Assembly: GCF_000423665.1 (NCBI RefSeq)
Contig: NZ_AUIK01000020.1
Location: 62,001 to 126,000 of the forward strand
Reading direction: 5' to 3'
From: Solirubrobacter soli DSM 22325
GTDB lineage: Bacteria > Actinomycetota > Thermoleophilia > Solirubrobacterales > Solirubrobacteraceae
Length of the DNA stretch: 64,000 nucleotides
The position numbers and the translations under genes were made by a program. Under the pieces are notes generated by a model. The model was not told the DNA's origin. It was given only the letters and a program-made list of their open reading frames with translations, and made no database searches. This document shows, one piece after another, positions 1 to 7,998 of the stretch (positions within the stretch are counted from its first letter, which is position 1; each line of letters opens with the position of its first letter).

Positions 1-726
1 CGTCGCGTGGTCGCCGTGGCGGTCGAGGAGCGTGACGTTGTACGCAGCCTGCACCGGGATGCGCTTCAGCGCCGCGACGCCGTCGGCGACAGTCGCGCAC
101 GTCTCCAGCACGTAGCGCACGACGATCGGGATGCTGAACCCGCGACCTGCGCACCGGCGCCCGCCAAATGTGAAGGACACCGCCAGCCCATGGTCGTTGA
201 CGCCGTCGAGCAGGCCCCACAACTGGTCGGCCATGCCGACCACGCGCGTATTGGCGAGCTGCGTGTGCAGCACGACGGCGTCGAACAGGTGTGGGTCGTA
301 GTCGTAGTTGCGGACCAGCGCCGCGCCGCCGGCGAGCGCGGCCTGCGCGCAGCCGCTCAGCAGCGGTGGCGGGTCGTACAGCGTCAGCATCCGCGCGCCG
401 AGCTCGTCGGCGCCGACCGCGGCGACCAGCGCAGACCACGCCGGCACGAGCTCGGGCATATGACGCTCAAGGGCCGCTCGCGCCTCCGCCAGCGGGGGGC
501 GGGCCGCACCGTGTTGCTCATACCAGCGCCGATATGCGGGCCAGCGCTGCTCGAACAGCCCTCGCAGCCCGCCCGCGCCGACTGCCTGGAAGGCGAGGTC
601 ACTCGAGCGTGGGCCCGGGTCGGCAGATCGCTCGGCGCCCCGGATCTCAGCCAGGACCAGCTCGCGCACCGCGGCATCGGCGATGTACCGCGTGGCGGCG
701 TCCTCAGCGATCTTCTGCCAACTCAT
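1..726 (-). CDS. C45-type autoproteolytic acyltransferase/hydrolase, C-terminus beyond window
   Basis: The minus frame is open from an ATG at 726 down to base 1, giving 242 codons, so the 3' end lies outside the window. The probable nucleophile is the Cys of a short SGCAQ motif near residue 150, followed by LVRNYDYDP. That arrangement is typical of the C45 family (penicillin acyl-CoA acyltransferase-like), where self-cleavage frees an N-terminal Cys that then cleaves or forms amide bonds. Further on, AYNVTLLDR matches the family core. The gene lies 35 bp after the ATP-grasp gene on the same strand and is the last visible member of the permease-amidase-ligase operon, so an amide or acyl-amino substrate is likely. 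The substrate cannot be read from sequence. Confidence 0.8.
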   Translation of the reverse strand, partial: MSWQKIAEDAATRYIADAAVRELVLAEIRGAERSADPGPRSSDLAFQAVGAGGLRGLFEQRWPAYRRWYEQHGAARPPLAEARAALERHMPELVPAWSALVAAVGADELGARMLTLYDPPPLLSGCAQAALAGGAALVRNYDYDPHLFDAVVLHTQLANTRVVGMADQLWGLLDGVNDHGLAVSFTFGGRRCAGRGFSIPIVVRYVLETCATVADGVAALKRIPVQAAYNVTLLDRHGDHAT

Positions 727-761
727 CTCTCGCAAATTAGCAAGAGCGACTTGTCATATTG

Positions 762-2249
762 CTACCCCGGCTGCTTGAGGGCTACCAGCCTCACCGGCGC
801 GGAAGGCTCGCCCGGGGCCACCGGCGTCCCGGCGAACTGCGCCTTGAGCGCGTCGATCCACTCGTGGCACCGCTCGGTCAGCTCGCCGTCGTCGTTCTGC
901 ATCCGCCCGCGCGCGACGAGGATGCCGAGGTCGGCGCCCTTGTAGCGGTACTCCCCGCGGGTGGCGATGCTCAGATAGAACGCCTCACCCTCGTCGATCA
1001 GGCTGTGCCAGTCGTTGGCCCAGCGCCCGAAGGAGATCCTCCCCCGCTCGTCGAGCCGCCAGACCCCCGTCTTCGGCGCGGCGGTCAGGAGCTCGATCTC
1101 GGGGTTGGTCTCCTTGATGATGATCTGACTCCAGACGTCGTCACCGGCACTTTGCGCCCAGCGGCGGTTGATGTCAGCCACGTCGATCTCGTACGGGACG
1201 TCCATGTACTCGAGCAGGTGGAACAGGAACAGCGGCATGTCGGCGTAGGCGCCGGCGGTCACGTTGGTCATCGAGCTGATGCCGCTGAGGCGCGGGTTGA
1301 GCTCGCCCAGATACAGCTCACCCGAGTCCTTGTCGACGAGGAAGTCAACCTCGAAGAACCCCCGGTAGCCCTCTTGCGAGAGCCGATTGCCGAGCTTCTC
1401 GGTGAGGTCGCGGGCTCGCGCGCGATGCACCTTCGGCAGCGCGTCGTGATAGATGTCGTTCCCGCACCATCCGCCCTGGTACGGCGTCAGTTCGGGACAG
1501 CCGATCATGCTGGTCATGAATGGCCCGACGACGGTGCCGCAGCGGGTCAAGCACGCTTCCAGGCACACCTCGAAGTTGTTGATCCGCTTCATGATCTTCA
1601 GCTCGCCGCCGACGAGCTTCTCGGCATGGCGGTCCCAGTCGCGCTGGCCGCGGATGAAGAACGTCGTCTTCCCCGAGTCGCCGTACGCCGTCTGGACGAC
1701 GAGATCGTCACCCAGCGATGCCGCGTCGGCGAGCGTCTGCAGCTCCTGGTAGGTCGACGCCCAGGCCATCGTGTTGGGCACGCTCGGCAGGCCCGCCTCC
1801 TCGGCCAGCCGGGTCGTCACCAGCTTTGAGTCCAGCCGGGAGCGCAACTCGGCCGGGGGATGGATGACCTGCAGGCCGGCCTTGGCGGCCAGCGCCTCGG
1901 TCTCACCGTCGAACATGACGAACGCAGCTTTTCCGCCAGGCCCTCGCGCTGCCATCCACGCGAGGATCTCGGGGTCGCGCAGCAGGTGGTTGCAGACGTC
2001 CTCGATCGACGTGAACTCGCGATGCGTGCGATCGGTGGGCACGACGACGCGCGGATGCCCGCCCTCGAACGAGTCAAAGAAGGTGACGTAGAAGAAATTG
2101 CGCACCCACCGGTCGATCCCTAGCAGGTTGAACGCCGTTGGAGAGATGAAGTAGATCGGCGTCTCGTTGGTCCGGAAGAACTGCCGGATCTCGGCGATGC
2201 CACGCAGCGTCGGGTCGGCAGGGGCGTGCACGACAGCGCTCTTCAACAT
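762..2249 (-). CDS. ATP-grasp ligase (biotin-carboxylase-like fold)
   Basis: This is a 495-residue protein with a central ATP-grasp domain: the SKLVTTRLAEEAGLPS segment near residue 145, a nucleotide-loop region, and the metal-binding stretch LGELNPRLSGISS near residue 315. ATP-grasp enzymes couple ATP hydrolysis to carboxylate-amine ligation or carboxylation. No biotin carrier domain or carboxyltransferase lies nearby, so an annotation as biotin carboxylase would rest on fold only. I chose ATG at 2249 because GGAG lies 8 nt upstream; the upstream GTG at 2255 overlaps the amidase stop (GTGA) but has only 2 nt spacing. The context of amidase, C45 hydrolase and amino-acid permease suggests it makes or remodels a small peptide or amide. 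Confidence 0.8.
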   Translation of the reverse strand: MLKSAVVHAPADPTLRGIAEIRQFFRTNETPIYFISPTAFNLLGIDRWVRNFFYVTFFDSFEGGHPRVVVPTDRTHREFTSIEDVCNHLLRDPEILAWMAARGPGGKAAFVMFDGETEALAAKAGLQVIHPPAELRSRLDSKLVTTRLAEEAGLPSVPNTMAWASTYQELQTLADAASLGDDLVVQTAYGDSGKTTFFIRGQRDWDRHAEKLVGGELKIMKRINNFEVCLEACLTRCGTVVGPFMTSMIGCPELTPYQGGWCGNDIYHDALPKVHRARARDLTEKLGNRLSQEGYRGFFEVDFLVDKDSGELYLGELNPRLSGISSMTNVTAGAYADMPLFLFHLLEYMDVPYEIDVADINRRWAQSAGDDVWSQIIIKETNPEIELLTAAPKTGVWRLDERGRISFGRWANDWHSLIDEGEAFYLSIATRGEYRYKGADLGILVARGRMQNDDGELTERCHEWIDALKAQFAGTPVAPGEPSAPVRLVALKQPG

Positions 2250-2251
2250 GG

Positions 2252-3667
2252 TCACTTCTCCAAAGTCTCGAATTCGGTTGGACGGGCGCTGAAATCGACG
2301 AGTCGCTCGATCGCCTCGGCCGCGGCGAGCACGGCGCCGTCGCTCCCGCGCGGACCGAGTACCTGCACCGAGACGGGCAGCCCGTCGTCGCCGAACCCGA
2401 CGGGCACCGCGCAGGCCGGCAAGCCGGCCAGATTGGCGTCATAGAGGAGCCCGCACCAGTCCAGCCACGGGGCTTCGACCGGGAGCCCGCCGATCCGCCG
2501 CGGGTGCGCCGACCCGTGCGCGAAGGCCTCGATGCCGAGGGTAGGTGTGAGCAAGACGGACGCGCCCGATCGGTCGAAGAGATCGACGTAGGCGCGATGG
2601 ATCGGTTCCCTCGCCATCTGCGCGCTCACGTACTGCTCGCGCGTCACACGGCCGCCGTGCGCCATGAACTCGGCGGCTGCCTCACCGAGCAGGGCATGAT
2701 GATGCTCGAACGAGGAGGCCTCGGCATGTCTGGCCTCGGCCGTCGCGATCGTGGACCACGTCATGACTGACGACCCCAGACCGGTCGTGTCGTCGATGAT
2801 CTGTGCGCCGGCGTCCTCGAGCAGCGCAATGACGGTCCGGAAGGCTGCTCGCACGTCGTCGTCGAGCGGCGCGAACCCGAGGTCCTCTGATGCCACGACT
2901 CGCAGTCCGCGCGGGTCAGCGACGGGGGTGTCGAGAGCGTCGACGTCGAGGCTGTGCCGGTCGCGAGGATGCCATCCGGCGAGCGCCCGGAGCATGAGCC
3001 GTGCGTCGGCCACCGAGCGCGCCATCGGGCCATAGGCGACCAGCGTCTTCCAGGCCACCGCGCACGGCTCGCGAGGGACGAGCCCGAACGTCGGCTTGAA
3101 CCCGACGAGGCCGCAGAAGGCCGCCGGGATGCGAATCGAGCCGCCCCCGTCGCCGCCGAGCGCGAGCGGGCCGAGGCCGGCCGCGACCGCGGCGCCCGCT
3201 CCGCCGGAGGACCCGCCGGGCGTACGGCCGAGGTCCCACGGGTTGCTGGTGCGTCCGTTCACCGGCGAGTCCGTAGTCCCGAAGTAGCAGAACTCCGGCG
3301 TCGTCGTCTTGGCGAAGATGACCGCTCCAGCCGCTTCGAGCCGCTCGACGGCCACCGAGCTCTCAGCCGGGACGAAGGCCTCGAGCGCGCGCGACCCGGA
3401 CGCCGCGCTCACGCCGGCCAGGTAGTGCGAGTCCTTGATCGTGACCGGCACCCCGCACAGCGGCCCGCCGCGCCCAAGCGTCAGGTCCGAATCCGCCGCC
3501 AAGGCCGCGCTCCTGGCGCGCTCGTCCAACCGCACCGCGAACGGGTTGATGGGCCCAGCGAGACGGTCGGCGCGGCCCAACACCGCCTCGAGCACCTCGA
3601 CCGCCGAGACCTCTCCAACCGCCAGCGCCGAACGGAGCTCGACGGCCGAGCGCAAGCAGGGGTCCAT
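2252..3667 (-). CDS. Amidase-signature family hydrolase
   Basis: This 471-residue protein carries the full amidase-signature Ser-cisSer-Lys set: Lys in PVTIKDS near residue 75, cis-Ser in GGSSGGAGAA near 150, and nucleophile Ser in GGGSIRIPAA near 175. The family hydrolyses carboxamides (GatA-like fold, amide to acid plus ammonia or amine). Start ATG 3667 overlaps the permease stop as TGATG, and the open frame upstream of it only reads through the permease in the wrong frame, so it is not coding. Its stop overlaps the ATP-grasp region. Without GatB/GatC partners it is more likely a catabolic amidase than a glutamyl-tRNA amidotransferase subunit. Confidence 0.92.
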   Translation of the reverse strand: MDPCLRSAVELRSALAVGEVSAVEVLEAVLGRADRLAGPINPFAVRLDERARSAALAADSDLTLGRGGPLCGVPVTIKDSHYLAGVSAASGSRALEAFVPAESSVAVERLEAAGAVIFAKTTTPEFCYFGTTDSPVNGRTSNPWDLGRTPGGSSGGAGAAVAAGLGPLALGGDGGGSIRIPAAFCGLVGFKPTFGLVPREPCAVAWKTLVAYGPMARSVADARLMLRALAGWHPRDRHSLDVDALDTPVADPRGLRVVASEDLGFAPLDDDVRAAFRTVIALLEDAGAQIIDDTTGLGSSVMTWSTIATAEARHAEASSFEHHHALLGEAAAEFMAHGGRVTREQYVSAQMAREPIHRAYVDLFDRSGASVLLTPTLGIEAFAHGSAHPRRIGGLPVEAPWLDWCGLLYDANLAGLPACAVPVGFGDDGLPVSVQVLGPRGSDGAVLAAAEAIERLVDFSARPTEFETLEK

Positions 3668-5073
3668 CAGGTCGCCAGGGCGGGTACGCCGCGCCGCCGC
3701 CGGAGCAGGTACGCCCCGCTCACGACCGCCAGTGAGATGAGGCTCAGCACCAACTGCGAGCGGCTGCCCTCGATGAACCACATCGACCCGACAACCACCA
3801 CGATGGCGACCATCGCGAGGTAGGTGAGAACCGGAAACAACCACATCCGCACGCGGATCAACCCCGGGCTCTCGCGTTCGAGTTGCCGCCGCATCCGAAG
3901 CTGTGCAGCGCAGATGAGGAAGTAGACGAACAGCACGATCGCCCCGGACGAGTTCAGGAGGAACAGGAACACCGTGTCCGGCGAGATGTAGGCCAGCGCG
4001 ATCCCGACGTAGGCCACGCCCGTGCACGAAAGGATCGCTTTGACCGGCACGCCACGCGCATTGACCGCGAGCAGCGAGTGCGGCGCGTCACCGTTGCGGC
4101 TGAGCGAGAGCAGCACGCGGGAAGCGGTGTAGATCCCGGAGTTCAGACACGACAGCACGGCCGTCAGGACGACCGCGTTCATGATGTCGGCGGCGCCCGG
4201 AATCCCCATCACGTCGAACGCGGCGACGTAGGGCGAGTCGCCGAGCTTCGCGTCGTTCCATGGCAGGATCGTGACCAGCAGGACGATCGAGCCGACGAAG
4301 AAGAGCAGGATGCGGGAGACCACAGCGTTGGTCGCCTTGGCGATCGCCTTCTCCGGGTTCTTTGCCTCCGCGGCGGCGATCGTCACGATCTCCGCCCCGA
4401 CCATCGAGAAGATCACCACCACGATCCCGCTGAAGATCGCCACCGCCCCTTTGGGGATGAAGCCGTCGTGCGCGGTCAGGTTGCTGAAGCTCGGGCCCTT
4501 GTCGGGCCATAGTCCGAGCACGTAGGCCGCACCGATGACCAGGAACACGATGATCGTGACGACCTTGATCGAGGCGAACCAGAACTCGAACTCCCCGTAG
4601 GCGCGGACCGACCACATGTTCGTGGCGGTCATCAGGATCGTCAGGACCAGCGCCATCAGCCACAGCGGGCCGTCGATCCAGCGCTGCAGGATGCTCGCTC
4701 CCGCCACCGCCTCGAAGCCGACGACGATCACCCAGAAGTACCAATACAGCCATCCGCTCGTGAAGCCCGCCCCGTCACCGAGAGAGCGACGGATCAGTTC
4801 CGTGAACGAGCCCAACGTCGGATGAGCGGTGGCCATCTCGCCGAGCATTCGCATCACCAGCACCACGAGGACGCCGGCGAGTACGTACGAGAGGATCGCG
4901 GCCGGCCCGGTGACGCTGATCACCGCGCCCGATCCGACGAAGAGACCGGCGCCGATCACGCCGCCGAGGGCGATCATCGTCAGATGCCGCTGCTGGAGTC
5001 CGGCCTGCAGGTGCGCGGCTTCGGGTTCCGGCGGCTCCGGACTGCTCACACGCTGCGGTGCGGTGACGGACAT
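3667..5073 (-). CDS. APC-superfamily amino acid permease
   Basis: This 468-residue membrane protein has about twelve hydrophobic segments. It starts with the amino-acid/polyamine/organocation signature, GGVIGAGLFVGSGA near residue 38, followed by GPAAILSYVLAG. It most resembles the GABA/aromatic/Asn permease group (AAT type), which is a proton symporter in the plasma membrane. The start is ATG 5073 with AGGAG 5 nt upstream. It is the first gene of the operon and probably imports the substrate that the amidase, ligase and C45 enzymes act on. An RNA-like repeat (5127-5185) lies in its upstream region. Confidence 0.93.
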   Translation of the reverse strand: MSVTAPQRVSSPEPPEPEAAHLQAGLQQRHLTMIALGGVIGAGLFVGSGAVISVTGPAAILSYVLAGVLVVLVMRMLGEMATAHPTLGSFTELIRRSLGDGAGFTSGWLYWYFWVIVVGFEAVAGASILQRWIDGPLWLMALVLTILMTATNMWSVRAYGEFEFWFASIKVVTIIVFLVIGAAYVLGLWPDKGPSFSNLTAHDGFIPKGAVAIFSGIVVVIFSMVGAEIVTIAAAEAKNPEKAIAKATNAVVSRILLFFVGSIVLLVTILPWNDAKLGDSPYVAAFDVMGIPGAADIMNAVVLTAVLSCLNSGIYTASRVLLSLSRNGDAPHSLLAVNARGVPVKAILSCTGVAYVGIALAYISPDTVFLFLLNSSGAIVLFVYFLICAAQLRMRRQLERESPGLIRVRMWLFPVLTYLAMVAIVVVVGSMWFIEGSRSQLVLSLISLAVVSGAYLLRRRRGVPALAT

Positions 5074-5126
5074 TCGGGCTCCTGGCGCTTGCGTTGTGCG
5101 CCGACCGTCGTTCGGTCATGCGCTAC

Positions 5127-5185
5127 GCCGGCCAAGGGTTGGAGCCGGAACCATCGCTCCGCCGAGGGATGAAAGCCGAGCAAGG
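5127..5185 (-). promoter_or_regulatory. Structured upstream element, copy 1
   Basis: The 22-nt core at 5127-5148 is identical to 7902-7923. Read on the minus strand it can fold as CCGG-(CT)-CCAA, loop CCC, TTGG-CCGG. The next ~35 nt are also clearly similar between the two sites. Here it ends about 54 nt before the permease ATG. It could be a 5'UTR control element or a dispersed repeat; I could not match it to a known riboswitch class. Confidence 0.5.
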
Positions 5186-5366
5186 TGGAGACTACCACCG
5201 CGCACCGCCCAGCAAGGCGCAGTCGCGGGGGAAGTCGCTGACATGCCGACCGAGCACCCCACGGAGCCGACCGGCCCCCCGCGTGACCCCCGAACCGGTT
5301 CGGGACGTGCACGATGCTGCCGGGGGCCACGCGCCGAGCGTCCCGGGGTGATGATCCCGCTGTAAT

Positions 5367-5389
5367 GCCCCGGCGGGTCAGGCCGGGGC
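5367..5389 (-). terminator. GC-rich hairpin downstream of the two-helix membrane protein gene
   Basis: Arms GCCCCGG (5367-5373) and CCGGGGC (5383-5389) are complementary with a 9-nt loop. It lies 30 bp past the stop of the minus-strand gene at 5419. There is no T-run, so termination is inferred from position. Confidence 0.4.
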
Positions 5390-5418
5390 GGGAGGCTGAC
5401 GGAACCAGCGGGTCGCCG

Positions 5419-5976
5419 CTACGCGACGGGGACAGCGGCGGCGGTTGCTGAGCGCTCACGTTTGCGGGCACCCGCTGGGATAAGCGCCGCGAGCGTGAGG
5501 ACGGCGAAACCGATGCCACTGAGCAGCAGGGCAAAGCCCATGACGATCGCGAAGGTGGCCACGCGTTCGGCGAAGAAGGCGGTGTTGAGCGCAGTCGTCA
5601 GCGCGGTCTCGGTGACCCAGATCTGACGCGCCTGGTTGGCGACCGGCTTCTTGGTCTGCGGGTCGACGGCCGCCAGGGCCTTGTCGTCGGTGGGGTTGCC
5701 CTTGGCGTCGAGGTACTGGCCCATCTGCGAGTAGGTCTTGCCGGCGGTGGCCTCGAGCGTGTGGTGGCGCATGATGGCCGCGAACGCCTGCGCCTCGCTG
5801 CCCGTGTCGACCAGCTGCCCGGGGATCGTCGAGTCATCGGTGCCGACGATCTGCTCGGCGGCCAGATCGGTGCGCACCTGGCTACGCCCGTTGAACCCGG
5901 TGAAGATGGCGCCGATGCCGAAGGCGATGAGCACGATGCTGGCGGCGATGCCGCCGTACTGGAGGAGCTTGCGCAT
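5419..5976 (-). CDS. Two-helix membrane protein of unknown function, copy 1
   Basis: A 185-residue protein with one hydrophobic helix at residues 8-28, a soluble domain of about 105 residues, and a second helix near 140-162, ending in a basic Ala-rich tail. The topology suggests an extracytoplasmic loop between two membrane anchors. About two thirds of residues are identical to the protein at 51570-52124, including the N-terminal YGGIAASIVLIAFGIGAI block and TALTTALNTA. Start ATG 5976 has AAGGAG 7 nt upstream. I do not recognise a function. A palindrome (6071-6087) lies about 95 bp upstream and recurs upstream of the paralogue, which points to shared stress control. Confidence 0.85.
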   Translation of the reverse strand: MRKLLQYGGIAASIVLIAFGIGAIFTGFNGRSQVRTDLAAEQIVGTDDSTIPGQLVDTGSEAQAFAAIMRHHTLEATAGKTYSQMGQYLDAKGNPTDDKALAAVDPQTKKPVANQARQIWVTETALTTALNTAFFAERVATFAIVMGFALLLSGIGFAVLTLAALIPAGARKRERSATAAAVPVA

Positions 5977-6070
5977 CCGATGTCTCCTTGAAACTGCGTT
6001 GCCTGGTGAAGCTCACCTCCATCTCACCGGAAAACGACGCACCGCGCGTCCGCAATCGGGCGCTGACCAG

Positions 6071-6087
6071 CTGCGGGAAAGCCGCAG
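6071..6087. promoter_or_regulatory. Palindromic operator candidate CTGCGG-GAAAG-CCGCAG
   Basis: Imperfect version of the palindrome TGCGGG-(3)-CCCGCA found perfectly at 51465-51479 and 61276-61290. It lies between the divergent two-helix protein gene (start 5976) and the ANTAR gene (start 6178). All three sites lie upstream of stress or redox genes. Confidence 0.5.
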
Positions 6088-6177
6088 GGCCGCCGCGCTG
6101 GTCAGCCACGAGCGGACTGGCCGTCACGTCCTATGAGCGCCGCCCTCGTGCGTTTAAACTTGTGTCGGCGGCATCTC

Positions 6178-6774
6178 ATGAGCTATCACGACACCGATCA
6201 CCTGCGGGTCCTGATCGCCAATGAGCGCAGGGATCGCCTTGCGCTCGTCGCGCCGATCGTGGCTGCCCTGGGGCACGAAGTGATCGCGCGCGAGATCGAT
6301 GTCGCCGACGTGGGTGCGGTGACCGCGCGAGAACGGCCCGACGTCGCGCTCGTCGGCCTCGGTGAGAGCTCTCAGCACGCCCTGGACCTGATCGACAAGA
6401 TCGTGCATGAGGCTGCCTGCCCGGTCATCGTCCTTCTGCACGCGCGCGATCCGGCGTTCATCAAAGAGGCGTCCAAGCGTGGCGTCTTCGCCCATATCAG
6501 CGACGCGGACGTCGAGGACTGGCAGAGCTCGATCGACATCGTGCTGCGCCGCTTCGCCGAGTACCACGCCCTCGAAGGCGCATTCGGACGGCGCGCGCTG
6601 ATCGAACGCGCCAAGGGCATCCTCATGGAGCGCCATGGGATCGGCGAGGCGGAAGCTTTCGCACTGCTGCGCGACCACTCCCGGATCTCCAACCGCAAGC
6701 TGATCGACCTGGCTACCGCCATCGTCGACGGACATCGGCTGCTACCCAAAGGTTCAGTCGGCGTGCCGCAGTGA
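6178..6774 (+). CDS. ANTAR-domain response regulator (AmiR/NasT type)
   Basis: The protein is 198 residues if started at ATG 6178; an in-frame ATG at 6133 would add 15 unusual residues. The N-terminal ~120 residues look like a receiver fold (LRVLIANERR start, PDVALVGLGE and CPVIVLLHARD strands) but lack the usual acidic-pocket pattern, so phosphorylation is uncertain. The C-terminal ANTAR helix bundle begins near ALIERAKGILMERHG and continues through EAFALLRDHSR. ANTAR proteins bind tandem hexaloop hairpins in nascent RNA and prevent termination. No target gene is evident in the window. It is divergent from the two-helix membrane protein gene. Confidence 0.88.
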   Translation: MSYHDTDHLRVLIANERRDRLALVAPIVAALGHEVIAREIDVADVGAVTARERPDVALVGLGESSQHALDLIDKIVHEAACPVIVLLHARDPAFIKEASKRGVFAHISDADVEDWQSSIDIVLRRFAEYHALEGAFGRRALIERAKGILMERHGIGEAEAFALLRDHSRISNRKLIDLATAIVDGHRLLPKGSVGVPQ

Positions 6775-6784
6775 CCGCTCGTGC

Positions 6785-7901
6785 TCAGCCAGGGGTGGCA
6801 CCGGCCGGCAGCGCCGCGCAGGCGCGCGCGAACTCGTCGACCGCCGCCCAGTCGGTGAAGTCATAGTCCCGGCTGGCATCGGTCGAATGGTCTTGGCGCT
6901 TCATCAGCAGGCGCGTCGCGAAGTCGTACTCGCGATATTGGTCGAACCGGCTGTCGGAGAGCCCGTGCGGATGCTCGCTCTCGGGCTGCAGGCGCATAGG
7001 TCGACGACGTTGATCAGGCGCACGCGCAACTCTGGAGGTGGTGGCGCCGGAGCGCCGCGGCGGCGACGGTCTCGAGCGTCGGGATGTCCCCCGCGCAGGC
7101 CACGATCACGTTGACGTAGTCGCGCGAGCGCAGGCAGTGGTCGGCCGACGACCTTGAGTCCGGTCCAGCCCTTCGGCGTGCGCAGGACGATCATCGGCCA
7201 TGCCGGTCGCCTGGTCTCTCCCGCGCGTGCGCGTAGTCGGATCCCGGCGGTGTCGTCGGCGACCTCGTCCAGTGTGGCCGCCGTCAGCTGGTGCATGGCC
7301 TCGGGCTCTGAGTCCTCGACGAACCGGGGCGCATGGCCGTAGCCCTACAGCAACGCTCGCAGCTCGCGCTCTCCGATCCGCGCCGGCACCGTTGGGTTGG
7401 CGATCTTGTGGCCGATGAGGTGCAGCACCGGCAACACCGCGCCGTCGCGTGCGGCGTTGAGGAACTTGTCCGCGTGCCAGCTCGCGGCGAGCGGGCCGGT
7501 TTCGGCCTCCCCGTCGCCGATGAGCAGCACTTCGCTGTAGGTCCCGTCGAGGTAGGTGTTCGCGACGAGGCCATGTCAGCCGTGGCCGGGACCAGTCACG
7601 TACAGCACGCCGAGGTCACGTTCGCGGATCAGCCGGTTCAGATGCGCGTACACGAAGTTCAGCCCGGTGTCGTGCCCCAGTGCCCGAGCAGCCGCGGCTT
7701 GACGTTCTCCATCGTGAGCGGCTCGCGCAGCAGGGGTTGGCAAGCAGGTAGATCTGCTCCGACCGAGAGGTAGTTCGCCGCGCGCCAGTAGCCGTCCAGC
7801 ACGGACAGTTCCTCGGCCGAGAGCGGCTGCGCGAGCGGGACGGTCGGGGTGAGAAGGTCGGTCGTGCGGCTCCTGTCGGGTGGCGGCGTCGACGCGCCCA
7901 T
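6785..7901 (-). pseudogene. Phosphoketolase (Xfp/Xpk) relic
   Basis: Short minus-strand stretches in different frames match phosphoketolase in order. They are [13 protein letters not shown] and [10 protein letters not shown] near the N-terminus, [15 protein letters not shown] then [26 protein letters not shown] with GHKIANPTV in the middle, IVLRTPKGWTG, and VRLINVVDL plus MRLQPESEHPHGLSD. Intact enzymes run to about 800 residues (2.4 kb); here about 1.1 kb remains, with at least three internal deletions and several frameshifts. The last ~50 codons (6785-6940) do not look like phosphoketolase and may come from another gene. Phosphoketolase cleaves xylulose-5-P or fructose-6-P to acetyl-phosphate. 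The relic sits among stress genes. Confidence 0.88.
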
Positions 7902-7962
7902 GCCGGCCAAGGGTTGGAGCCGGGGACTGCATTCGCTCGCCGTGGGTTGAGGCGAAGCGAGG
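7902..7962 (-). promoter_or_regulatory. Structured upstream element, copy 2
   Basis: The second copy of the element at 5127-5185: an identical 22-nt hairpin core at 7902-7923, then a diverged but alignable flank. On the minus strand the hairpin abuts the former phosphoketolase ATG at 7901. Both copies therefore precede minus-strand genes, consistent with a leader RNA element. Confidence 0.5.
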
Positions 7963-7998
7963 ACAGCGCGTACACCGCGAGCGTGCGAAGGCCGTGCG

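Larger units (their letters stand above)
5074..5418. other. Intergenic region upstream of the permease
   Basis: No coding sequence is convincing here. It holds the permease ribosome-binding site (AGGAG at 5079-5083, minus), a conserved 59-nt element shared with the phosphoketolase upstream region, and a GC-rich hairpin downstream of the 5419 gene. Confidence 0.6.

Noticed and set aside
762-2249. Acetyl/propionyl-CoA carboxylase subunit
   Set aside because: No biotin-carrier motif or carboxyltransferase gene nearby; amidase and permease context points elsewhere.
5127-5185. Known riboswitch (c-di-AMP, guanidine, SAM or cobalamin type) for the shared leader element
   Set aside because: I compared it from memory with these consensus sequences and found no convincing match, so no class is assigned.
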